In this document: one piece after another, positions 1 through 6,490 of the stretch
Position numbering within the stretch: position 1 is the stretch's first letter
How the letters are laid out: the number at the start of each line of letters is the position of its first letter
From: an uncultured Clostridia bacterium
GTDB taxonomy: Bacteria; Bacillota; Clostridia; Christensenellales; UBA1242
DNA length: 10,393 bases
Assembly (NCBI GenBank): GCA_934778125.1
Contig: CAKVOF010000039.1
Span: 1 to 10,393, forward strand
Direction of reading: 5' to 3'
Program-made: the position numbers and the translations under genes
The notes under the pieces: generated by a model
What the model was told of the DNA's origin: nothing
Databases searched by the model: none
What the model saw: only the letters and a program-made list of their open reading frames with translations

Positions 1-2790
1 AATAGATAAAATTGCTTTCAAATCGCCACGATCTCTCTTTTCTGTTGAAGATGAACCTTGCCAATGAGACATAGTTTCTTGGAATCCCATAATTCCAGCA
101 GCTTTTTTCTGCTCGCTATTCAATCCTGAAGTAATAGCTCTAACCAACCCATCATAACTTTCTTTTCTATCAGTCATCTTAACTTGAAGTTTCATGTTAT
201 CAAACACTTCTTTAACTCTTGCAGTAAATTCCGTTGCATCAACTTTGATTCTTTCATCATTATTTAAAGTAATATTTCCGTTATTAACATTAACACCTTT
301 TTTATCACCATTTAAATTTAACAATTTTTCTAAAAAACCATTATCACCAAGCCCATCAAAATTAACATCTCCATTATCTGCAACCACACTGCCAATTTTA
401 CCCGCACTCAAATATGCTTCTTTAAAGCCAACAGTTTTTAATGTTTCAACCAATTCGCTAAGAATCTCTTTCATTTCGTTAGAATTCCGATTTGCACTTG
501 CTACGTTAAAAGAATTTACCAAACTGTTTATATTTTGCCCTGCAACATCTGCAGTAAATTTTTTGCTTTCGCCACCAAACACATGGTCACTAACCATTCT
601 TTCATTATATGATGTTATAGCCGCATAATAAGAATCCCCCATAGCATCTTCAGCAGCAAGTTGTTTTGCATTTTTCTTTTGTTTTTTAAGCATTGCAATT
701 GTGCCTTCATCTAGATCTGATTTACCAGCGATTGCTCCATCCCATTGCTCAACACCTTTTCCACCTAATGCTTTAAATGCTCCACCCGTCATATCGTTAA
801 GCATTTTTCCAACGCCAGAGCTTGCAATCAACGATGTTGCCAAATTTCCAGCCAGCATTTTTCCTCTTTGAGAAGCTCTTCGTGCTTTCGCAGCCCTTGT
901 TTCCCATTTATTAATTTTAGCCAACTGTTCTTTTTGGCCTGCGCTACTAGGAGCACTAGTTGATCCAGCGGTTACCTTAGCACCATCATCGCCACCTTCA
1001 GCTTTAACATCTGCTTGATCTTTTGCAGCACCCACAGCAGATTTATCTGTTGCACCAACATTAGCTTTTGCCTTTGTTTTGCCTTTTTTATCACCACTTC
1101 CACCTGTTGCAGATGACTTTTCAGCACTTGCTTTGTCATCGATTTCATCACCTGCTACTTTTTCACCAGCTTTTTTCTCACCAAACTTTGCTCCAATTTT
1201 AGACATTACACTGAACGATCTAATTTTAGATTTAATTTGCTGAGATTTAGTCATATCCTCTCTGTTCGCTTTTTTATCTTCTATAACCGACTCATCAGTT
1301 CCGCCCATACCTTCAACAGCACCAGCAGAGAATTTTGCAAACCCCGCAGCGCCAACTCCAGCGGCAAGTGCAGCACCAGCAACAGCGACCTTTCCAATTT
1401 TTGCAGCATTTTCAGCAACTTGCTTGCTCATTCCAGCACCAGCTTCCATCGCATCTTCAGCTCCAATAATTGAACTTATCATTTTTGAAATATCTTTTAT
1501 CATTAAGCAACCAACTAACACAAACAATAATTGCGTTAATCGATTATAAAAACCATTATTTATATTCATTAATTCATGCCCAGGACTTGCATTCGGATCA
1601 AATAAATTGATGCTTTGAACAATTGGCACTATTTGGAAAAATAAATTCAACCCAACTATGGTTCCATAGGCAGAAATAGTTGAACCTATAAACTTTTGTC
1701 GCCAGTTTTTATATGCATTTCCACCATCGAGAGGCATCAGCGCCGCCACAGGTGGAGAAATTATGAATAACACCACTAAATTATACAATCTCATTATCAT
1801 TCCAAGGCTTGCATTAAACAAAGAAGATAACGCAATAAATATTGCTATCCACATATAAAGGAAATTCATCTTAGTTTGATAATAATAGTGCATAACCAAG
1901 AAATAATTTAAATAACTAACTTCTTCGCCAATGCCAACTTTGGCAACATCATCAAAAGCATAATCAAACTCTAATTCCGCTCCCGTAACATGAGATCTGG
2001 AAGCAAAAATATCATCAATTGCATCTGCCAAATCATTATATGTTAAGTCGCCCGAAACTCCAATTGCTTTGAGATCTTCAGAGTTGCCAAACCTTCCACC
2101 AACAACTTTCGCTGTTGTTGATTTTGTTTTAGATTTTTTGTCCATTTGTTCCTGAAGCCACTTCACTGCTTTGTTTTCATTATCGTTTTCATCGGAAATT
2201 ACCTTGGAGGATCTGGGGACAACATTAGCATCATATGCTCCAAGTTTAAAGATCAAACCTGAAACTGTTACTGAATTTCCACCAGCAGTAACCCCATCAA
2301 CCATCTTCAAAACAAAATTTGATAGCAAAACTCCAAATACACAAGTAATCGGAACTATAAAAAATAAAGATAATGCTTTTAGCGCACTTGTTATAATTGG
2401 CCATTTTGAATTTTTAGCACCATCTTCAGTGTATTCCACGCGTGCCATTTGAATAAACGTTGCAATAAATAGCAACACAACCGCTAATAAAACCATGCCT
2501 ATAAGTGCATTTTGAATTACTTTTTGCTTAAATAAATAAACTACTAAATCTCCACCAGCATCGTAACTTTCGCCACCAGCCGCTTCACCCAATTTATTTC
2601 CTGCTTTATCATAAATCGTGCCTAAACCAGCCAATTTTCTAAATAAATCCTGAACAAAATCTAGCAATTTAAAGAAAGAAATAGTTATTCTCAAAAAAAC
2701 ATTAGCAAATAATGTTTTGATTAACCAAATTACAACTGAAATCACAGAGACAACAATTTTAATTAATATGTTAAATAATGCATCAATCAA
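1..2790 (-). CDS. VirB6/TrbL-like T4SS inner-membrane channel protein (Mbov_0396-like), partial
   Basis: This reads without a stop from TTG at 2790 to the left edge: 930 codons, C-terminus missing. The TTG is preferred because AGGAGGAG (2805-2798) lies 7 nt before it; the first in-frame ATG is about 98 codons further in. Hydrophobic segments lie near residues 8-28, 93-114, 138-163, 308-352, 370-395 and 418-440, with an Ala/Gly-rich stretch at 466-488. The most family-like part is at 345-385, around SPPVAALMPLDGG followed by KNWRQKFIG. The multi-helix N-terminal half plus a long soluble tail fits the VirB6/TrbL/CD1107-type channel of Gram-positive T4SSs, and best the ICE transmembrane protein that follows the pilin in Mycoplasma ICEs (family recalled from memory). 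The part after residue 490 is polar, Lys/Ala/Gly/Asp-rich and unrecognised. All tryptophans are TGG. The family call is good; subfamily and substrate are inference. Confidence 0.8.
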   Translation of the reverse strand, partial: MIDALFNILIKIVVSVISVVIWLIKTLFANVFLRITISFFKLLDFVQDLFRKLAGLGTIYDKAGNKLGEAAGGESYDAGGDLVVYLFKQKVIQNALIGMVLLAVVLLFIATFIQMARVEYTEDGAKNSKWPIITSALKALSLFFIVPITCVFGVLLSNFVLKMVDGVTAGGNSVTVSGLIFKLGAYDANVVPRSSKVISDENDNENKAVKWLQEQMDKKSKTKSTTAKVVGGRFGNSEDLKAIGVSGDLTYNDLADAIDDIFASRSHVTGAELEFDYAFDDVAKVGIGEEVSYLNYFLVMHYYYQTKMNFLYMWIAIFIALSSLFNASLGMIMRLYNLVVLFIISPPVAALMPLDGGNAYKNWRQKFIGSTISAYGTIVGLNLFFQIVPIVQSINLFDPNASPGHELMNINNGFYNRLTQLLFVLVGCLMIKDISKMISSIIGAEDAMEAGAGMSKQVAENAAKIGKVAVAGAALAAGVGAAGFAKFSAGAVEGMGGTDESVIEDKKANREDMTKSQQIKSKIRSFSVMSKIGAKFGEKKAGEKVAGDEIDDKASAEKSSATGGSGDKKGKTKAKANVGATDKSAVGAAKDQADVKAEGGDDGAKVTAGSTSAPSSAGQKEQLAKINKWETRAAKARRASQRGKMLAGNLATSLIASSGVGKMLNDMTGGAFKALGGKGVEQWDGAIAGKSDLDEGTIAMLKKQKKNAKQLAAEDAMGDSYYAAITSYNERMVSDHVFGGESKKFTADVAGQNINSLVNSFNVASANRNSNEMKEILSELVETLKTVGFKEAYLSAGKIGSVVADNGDVNFDGLGDNGFLEKLLNLNGDKKGVNVNNGNITLNNDERIKVDATEFTARVKEVFDNMKLQVKMTDRKESYDGLVRAITSGLNSEQKKAAGIMGFQETMSHWQGSSSTEKRDRGDLKAILSI

Positions 2791-2805
2791 AACTATTCTC
2801 CTCCT
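2788..2805 (-). promoter_or_regulatory. Strong Shine-Dalgarno site with TTG start of virB6-like gene
   Basis: On the minus strand AGGAGGAG (2805-2798) is followed by a 7-nt spacer and TTG (2790-2788). This is the longest SD match in the window. It decides the start, because no in-frame ATG lies nearby; the ATG at 2783 is in another frame. A strong SD paired with a weak start codon suggests tuned translation. Confidence 0.85.
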
Positions 2806-2830
2806 TTTTCCATTCTATTTTTTCCCGCAT

Positions 2831-2859
2831 ATTATAGCAAACAATTCATCTTAACTGAA
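2831..2859 (-). promoter_or_regulatory. Extended -10 promoter for virB6-like gene
   Basis: The minus strand reads TGC then TATAAT at 2839-2831, a perfect consensus -10 with the TGn extension. The hexamer 17 nt upstream is TTCAGT (2859-2854), a poor -35, as is common for extended -10 promoters. Transcription would begin near 2824, about 20 nt before the Shine-Dalgarno site. The gene can therefore be transcribed independently of the pilin gene upstream. Confidence 0.6.
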
Positions 2860-2950
2860 ACTTAAATCTAAACTTTTCCGTTAATTTTGTTCAAGAAATT
2901 AATTTAACGCATAAACTAAAATTACTAATATTTTTCCTATATATTATATA

Positions 2951-2970
2951 ATTATACAATATTATACAAT
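2951..2970. repeat. Tandem 10-bp repeat carrying TATAAT on the minus strand
   Basis: ATTATACAAT occurs twice back to back. Read on the minus strand each unit holds TATAAT, and a further TATATAAT follows directly. These could be auxiliary -10 elements lying about 150 bp upstream of the virB6 start, or simple AT-rich low complexity. Confidence 0.5.
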
Positions 2971-3100
2971 TATCATAAAATAATAGCAAATATTTTAATA
3001 TATGTTTTTAAATTATGCGTGATTTTAACTCGCAATTGAAATCTTTTTTAGCACTTTCAAATCTTCACTTTTCTAGAAATTTTAAAACAATCAACTTTCA

Positions 3101-3135
3101 AACTTCAATTCATAATCCCGAACTTCAACTCATAA
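3101..3135. repeat. Degenerate 15-bp direct repeat in G-poor gap
   Basis: AACTTCAATTCATAA (3101-3115) recurs as AACTTCAACTCATAA (3121-3135), 14 of 15 identical with a 5-bp gap. It lies inside the stretch nearly free of G. No function is evident; local slippage duplication is the simplest explanation. Confidence 0.45.
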
Positions 3136-3380
3136 AAAAACTTATAATCAACTTTTTACCATTTCAAAATATTAATTTTTACCTAAAACTCTTCAAACAA
3201 CAAATTTCTTCACCATTTAAATAAGTGCATTATTAAAATCAATAAATTTTCTTTCACCCACTAAATTCTCTTTAATTTAATTAAAATTTTAAGCCTACTC
3301 CATCGCATATGAAAAATTATTTTATCTCGAACTTTTTAAAAAAACAAAAACACCTAAAAACCCCATTTTTTCAAGCAAAC

Positions 3381-3419
3381 AAAAAACAACCTATGAGATA
3401 TATTTTATCCCATAGATTG
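3381..3419 (-). terminator. Intrinsic terminator of the pilin gene
   Basis: On the minus strand the arms at 3419-3406 and 3400-3387 form a 14-bp stem with two G-U wobbles around a 5-nt loop, followed by TTTTTT (3386-3381). It lies about 30 nt after the pilin stop. On the plus strand the orientation is wrong: the A-run precedes and no T-run follows. It separates pilin from virB6 transcription, at least partly. Confidence 0.85.
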
Positions 3420-3448
3420 CTAAATTTTATTAATATGCAAAACTTATA

Positions 3449-3817
3449 TTAAATATTCTTAGTTAAGTTATCGGCCCAGTCTCTAACGCCACCAATCTCA
3501 CTTACGAATACTTTTAAGATAACTATTAATGCTAGCATAATAACAACACCAACAACAGCATTTATAATTCTCTTTTTAGCTTCTTCTTTTTTATCTGATG
3601 TTTCAGCCTTAGCGTAGTTAACACCTAGAACGATTGCATAAACAATTCCTAAAGTTGCAATAATAGCAAAAGCTGGCCACAAAATTTCATCTATAACTTT
3701 CCAAACAATAGCAAATGTTTGTTGAATCCAAGTTGCTTTACTCACACTTGGCGCAGATGGTGAAGCACCACCAGAGCCTAAAAATCCTACCATTGCACTC
3801 ATTAATTTATTAAACAT
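3449..3817 (-). CDS. VirB2-like T4SS pilin subunit (Mbov_0395-like)
   Basis: This is a complete 122-residue protein. The ATG at 3817 follows GGAGGG (3827-3822) at close spacing, and the stop is TAA. Residues 1-35 are Gly/Ser/Pro/Ala-rich. Two hydrophobic helices at about 43-66 and 84-106 flank a charged loop (69-83, AKAETSDKKEEAKKR). A hairpin of two membrane helices joined by a basic cytoplasmic loop, in a protein of about 120 residues, is the hallmark of VirB2/TrbC-type and Gram-positive T4SS pilins, which are stored in the membrane and assembled into the conduit or pilus. No clear signal-peptidase site is visible, though the ASPSAPS region could hold one. Its position upstream of a VirB6-like gene and beside a VirD4 ATPase supports the call. 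It has its own promoter and terminator, which fits a subunit needed in excess. An alternative is an unrelated small two-helix membrane protein. Confidence 0.78.
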   Translation of the reverse strand: MFNKLMSAMVGFLGSGGASPSAPSVSKATWIQQTFAIVWKVIDEILWPAFAIIATLGIVYAIVLGVNYAKAETSDKKEEAKKRIINAVVGVVIMLALIVILKVFVSEIGGVRDWADNLTKNI

Positions 3818-3859
3818 TTTTCCCTCCGAATCGCATTAAAATACAATTTAATTAACATT

Positions 3860-3888
3860 AATATATCACATTTTTTTTTCACAACCAA
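3860..3888 (-). promoter_or_regulatory. Candidate promoter of the pilin gene
   Basis: The minus strand has TTGGTT (3888-3883), a 17-nt spacer containing a run of nine A, and TATATT (3865-3860) preceded by TGA, giving an extended -10. Transcription would start near 3853, leaving a leader of about 36 nt to the ATG. The hexamers are moderate matches but the spacing is exact. Confidence 0.45.
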
Positions 3889-3895
3889 ACAAAAT

Positions 3896-4002
3896 AGGCT
3901 ATATTTTTAATTTTTTTTAAATATTACGCCAATTCCGATATTTTTTAAACTATTATAATAAACCAAAAAGTTTTGGCTAATATTTTAAGGCTATATTTTT
4001 AA
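3896..4002. repeat. Pair of identical 15-bp direct repeats
   Basis: AGGCTATATTTTTAA occurs at 3896-3910 and at 3988-4002, 77 bp apart end to end. A looser version, GGCTAATATTTTAA, directly precedes the second copy. The repeats lie upstream of the pilin promoter, where they could be protein-binding sites. No transposon ends or duplicated genes accompany them. Confidence 0.6.
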
Positions 4003-4016
4003 ACTTTTTCCTTTTA

Positions 4017-4057
4017 TTTATAACACCATCTCGAGTAGTGCTTAATCTGGTTATAAA
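4017..4057. other. Stem-loop island of higher GC in the control region
   Basis: TTTATAACACCA (4017-4028) pairs with TGGTTATAAA (4048-4057) through a 10-bp stem with a two-base bulge. It encloses a 19-nt loop that includes CTCGAG and is clearly richer in G and C than its surroundings. No T-run follows on either strand, so it is not an intrinsic terminator. It could be a structured RNA, an oriT-like hairpin, or part of a decayed gene; the sequence does not decide. Confidence 0.4.
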
Positions 4058-4251
4058 AACAAATAAACCATCATATCCAAACACACGTCCTATCTTTTAA
4101 ATTATCTTTACCATTCTTAATACTTTTTAAACCATTTATTCCAGCAAATATTCAACAAATAAATTTACTCAGCATCATTAATCCACAATTATTAATCTAT
4201 TGATTGATAATTATTTAAACTAATCAACACTCAAGATTGTTAAACAACACA

Positions 4252-4265
4252 AATATTCGAATATT
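4252..4265. promoter_or_regulatory. Perfect 14-bp palindrome, candidate operator of T4CP promoter
   Basis: AATATTCGAATATT reads identically on both strands and ends 2 bp before the -35 box at 4268. That location is typical of an operator for a dimeric regulator or of an activator site. A close match to its right half (TTCAAATATT, 6697-6706) abuts the -35 of the surface-protein gene. Confidence 0.5.
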
Positions 4266-4267
4266 AT

Positions 4268-4296
4268 TTGACTAAAAAATATAATAAAGTTAAAAT
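4268..4296 (+). promoter_or_regulatory. Sigma-70-type promoter of the T4CP gene
   Basis: TTGACT (4268-4273), a 17-nt spacer and TAAAAT (4291-4296) each match consensus at five of six positions with ideal spacing. Transcription would start near 4303, giving an unusually long leader of about 118 nt that begins just before the hairpin at 4311. Confidence 0.7.
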
Positions 4297-4310
4297 ATAT
4301 TAGTATATTA

Positions 4311-4339
4311 GATTTAATTGCTTGTGGCAATATTAAATC
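4311..4339 (+). promoter_or_regulatory. Leader hairpin of the T4CP mRNA with alternative partners
   Basis: GATTTAATTGC (4311-4321) can pair with GCAATATTAAATC (4327-4339) around the 5-nt loop TTGTG with a two-base bulge. Part of the same 5' arm also matches CAATTAAA (4344-4351). AATATTAAATC recurs at 4377-4387, about 20 nt before the ribosome binding site. No T-run follows the hairpin, so it is not a simple terminator. It may shape leader stability or access to translation. Confidence 0.4.
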
Positions 4340-4420
4340 CATTCAATTAAAATAAGCTATTTCAAGCAAACCTAAAAATATTAAATCTAAATAAAATATA
4401 ATGAAAAAAGGGAAAATTAT

Positions 4421-6436
4421 ATGGCAAAGGATAAAAAAGATAAAGAATCCACCTATTCCACCAAAATAACCGGATTCTTTCTAAAGGCATTTATATTTGC
4501 AATAGGCTTAGCTATTGTTGCCTACATCATTTCATCATTTATTTCGTTTGGAAAATTCGTATTTTCTGTGGATGTTTTTTCAAACTCAGTGTTTTACTTT
4601 TCATTTGTTATGATGTTTGGATTAGCGTTGGTTTTTATGCTTATAAACTTAAGTGATAAATCAAGAGATGGTAGAGCAAGTGTTAAAGCAAAAGGCAAAC
4701 TTTCAAAATTCTACGACACCGATTGGCTAAGTCGTTCTGCCCTTTTAAAAGATCCAAAATATATGTTCCACACCTACGACCAACTTGCAAAAAGCACTAA
4801 AATCGGCGTGCCTATTAGAGCGGAAGTTGTGGGGAAGCAGTTGGAAGTTAATATGTATAAAAGCATACACACTCTAGTTATTGGTTCAACTGGTTCTGGT
4901 AAAACAACTCAATTCGTTAACCCAACTATTCAAATTTTAGGTGAAAGCAAAGCAGCACCTTGCATGGTTATAACCGATCCAAAAGGCGAGCTATATGATT
5001 TGCATAGTGAAAAATTAAGGCTAAAAGGCTACAACATTATGGTTTTCGACCTTAAAGAGCCATTCCAAAGCACATGCTGGAACCCTATGGATAGAGCATA
5101 CGAAATGAACTATAGAGCAAATCATTTGAGCAGTGAAATCAAAGTGCATAAAGGTGAAGATCCGCGAGATTTAGGGCTAAAATGCGTTAATAAAATTTAC
5201 TACAACGAATGGTATGAATTTGATGGATGTGCTTTTGCAGATGAGCAAAGCCTTCGCCTTCAAATGATCGGATTGAAGCAAAAACTTAAAAACGATGCCT
5301 TTGAAGATTTAAAAGATATCGCAACAGCACTTTGCCCAATTCAAAGCAACAACGATCCTATTTGGGAACGTGGTGCAAAAGACTTGGTTTTGGGAACAAT
5401 GCTTGCAATGCTAGAAGATAGCGAAAATCCCGATTTAGGAATGACGCGCGAACGTTACAATTTCTATAACCTATCAAAAATTTTGAACCTAAAAGATAAC
5501 GATGCTTATAACCCAATTCGAAGCATCACCGAATACTTCCAAGGCAGAGATAAACTAAGCCTTGCAACTCAGCTTGCGAACCAAGTTGTAACCAACGCGG
5601 AAAAAACCGCAAAATCATATATGGGTATCGTTACCGACCGTATGGGATTATTCTCAGACTCAGGTATATGCTACGCCACAAGCCATAACGAAATGAACTT
5701 AACAAATTTTGCTGATCAACCAACTGCATTATTTATTAAAATTCCAGATGAAAAAACAACGCGTCACCCAATTGCAACACTTTTCATCTCCCAATTATAT
5801 AAAGTGTTAGTTGATGTGGCAAATAAACGAGGCGGTGAACTTCCTAGAAACGTTTACTTCATTCTTGATGAATTCGCAAATATGCCTAAAATTGAAAACC
5901 TTGAAACAATCATCACGGTTGCCAGATCAAGAAGAATATTCTTTACTCTTATTTTGCAATCATACTCACAGTTAACAATCAAATATGGTCAAGATGTTTC
6001 ATCAACCATAAAAGATAACTGCAACATTCACGTTTTCATTGCATCAAACGACCAAACCACTTTGGAAGAGTTTAGTAAGCGATGCGGAAACACCAGCGTT
6101 GAAACTGAAAGTATTTCATCAAACCAAGGCAAAAAAGATGAGCAAGCCACAACTTCAACATCTATAAGCCTAGACCAAAGACCTCTTATTTATCCAGCAG
6201 AGCTTGCTACCCTAGGTTCTGGCGAATGCATAATTTCAATATTAAAAGAGCCACCAATTAGGTCAATTTTCACACCAAGCTATAAGGCAACTCAATTCTA
6301 CTATATGAAAAAACCTAACGACTCTTATAAGATACCAAAACCACTAGATGAAGAATCTCTTTACTACGATATCCGCCTAAGAAACCAAAAAATCCTTCGT
6401 GGCGGGCAAAATGGTCAGCCGGGAATAAAGATTTAA
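4421..6436 (+). CDS. virD4: VirD4/TraG-family type IV coupling ATPase (T4CP)
   Basis: This complete 671-residue protein is an inner-membrane hexameric ATPase that brings substrate to the T4SS channel. Two membrane helices lie at about 14-43 and 53-77, followed by the cytoplasmic motor. Walker A is GSTGSGKT (155-162). The family motif around TDPKGELYD is at 185-193, and CWNPMD is at 219-224. The all-alpha domain occupies about 240-340 and includes DPIWERGAKDLVLG. Walker B is ILDEFAN (481-487), followed by ARSRR (501-505). The C-terminal TraG/VirD4 region runs to about 615. Size and motif order are normal and nothing essential is missing, so it should be active. AAGGGA (4408-4413) lies 7 nt before the ATG. 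It is transcribed divergently from the pilin gene, has its own promoter and terminator, and is probably monocistronic. No relaxase adjoins it, so whether the substrate is DNA or protein is open. Confidence 0.96.
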   Translation: MAKDKKDKESTYSTKITGFFLKAFIFAIGLAIVAYIISSFISFGKFVFSVDVFSNSVFYFSFVMMFGLALVFMLINLSDKSRDGRASVKAKGKLSKFYDTDWLSRSALLKDPKYMFHTYDQLAKSTKIGVPIRAEVVGKQLEVNMYKSIHTLVIGSTGSGKTTQFVNPTIQILGESKAAPCMVITDPKGELYDLHSEKLRLKGYNIMVFDLKEPFQSTCWNPMDRAYEMNYRANHLSSEIKVHKGEDPRDLGLKCVNKIYYNEWYEFDGCAFADEQSLRLQMIGLKQKLKNDAFEDLKDIATALCPIQSNNDPIWERGAKDLVLGTMLAMLEDSENPDLGMTRERYNFYNLSKILNLKDNDAYNPIRSITEYFQGRDKLSLATQLANQVVTNAEKTAKSYMGIVTDRMGLFSDSGICYATSHNEMNLTNFADQPTALFIKIPDEKTTRHPIATLFISQLYKVLVDVANKRGGELPRNVYFILDEFANMPKIENLETIITVARSRRIFFTLILQSYSQLTIKYGQDVSSTIKDNCNIHVFIASNDQTTLEEFSKRCGNTSVETESISSNQGKKDEQATTSTSISLDQRPLIYPAELATLGSGECIISILKEPPIRSIFTPSYKATQFYYMKKPNDSYKIPKPLDEESLYYDIRLRNQKILRGGQNGQPGIKI

Positions 6437-6458
6437 CAGTTTGAAATTTAATCAAAAA

Positions 6459-6490
6459 TAGCTTCCTTCTTTTTAGGAAGTTATTTTTTT
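6459..6490 (+). terminator. Intrinsic terminator of the T4CP gene
   Basis: TAGCTTCCT (6459-6467) pairs with AGGAAGTTA (6475-6483) around a 7-nt T-rich loop and is followed by seven T (6484-6490). An A-run before the stem can extend the pairing. It lies 22 nt after the stop codon and isolates the T4CP gene from the surface-protein gene. Confidence 0.9.

Larger units (their letters stand above)
2811..3448. other. Non-coding gap between pilin and virB6-like genes
   Basis: About 640 bp without a credible gene on either strand. It contains the virB6 promoter at its left end, a tandem 10-bp repeat at 2951-2970, a near-repeat of 15 bp at 3101-3135, and the pilin terminator at 3381-3419. From 3061 to 3300 I count 49 C but only 5 G on the plus strand. 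An open frame at 3015-3224 on the plus strand has no ribosome binding site and no protein-like character, so I do not call it. Confidence 0.7.
3831..4420. other. Divergent control region between pilin and T4CP genes
   Basis: This roughly 590-bp gap separates two divergent genes. It holds promoters for both directions, a repeated 15-mer (3896-3910 and 3988-4002), a stem-loop island at 4017-4057, a 14-bp palindrome (4252-4265) and a leader hairpin (4311-4339). A stop-free stretch of 39 codons on the minus strand (stop at 3977) has no start codon or ribosome binding site and may be a gene remnant. The plus strand is C-rich and G-poor: 35 C against 8 G from 4081 to 4260. No complete gene is supported. 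Confidence 0.7.

Noticed and set aside
194..628. 144-codon plus-strand open frame, and similar ones at 1237-1473 and 2171-2452
   Set aside because: They are antisense to the continuous 930-codon virB6-like frame, have no ribosome binding sites, and show Ser/Thr/Phe-rich antisense-type content.
2793..2813. Six-codon leader ORF (MEKGGE) overlapping the virB6 Shine-Dalgarno site
   Set aside because: It arises from the purine-rich ribosome binding site itself, and no Shine-Dalgarno precedes its ATG. Translational coupling is possible but unsupported.
3015..3224. 69-codon plus-strand open frame in the pilin-virB6 gap
   Set aside because: It has no Shine-Dalgarno site. Its sequence is a by-product of the G-free composition (few stops needing G), with Phe/Leu/Lys/Asn-rich low-complexity content and no protein-like domain.
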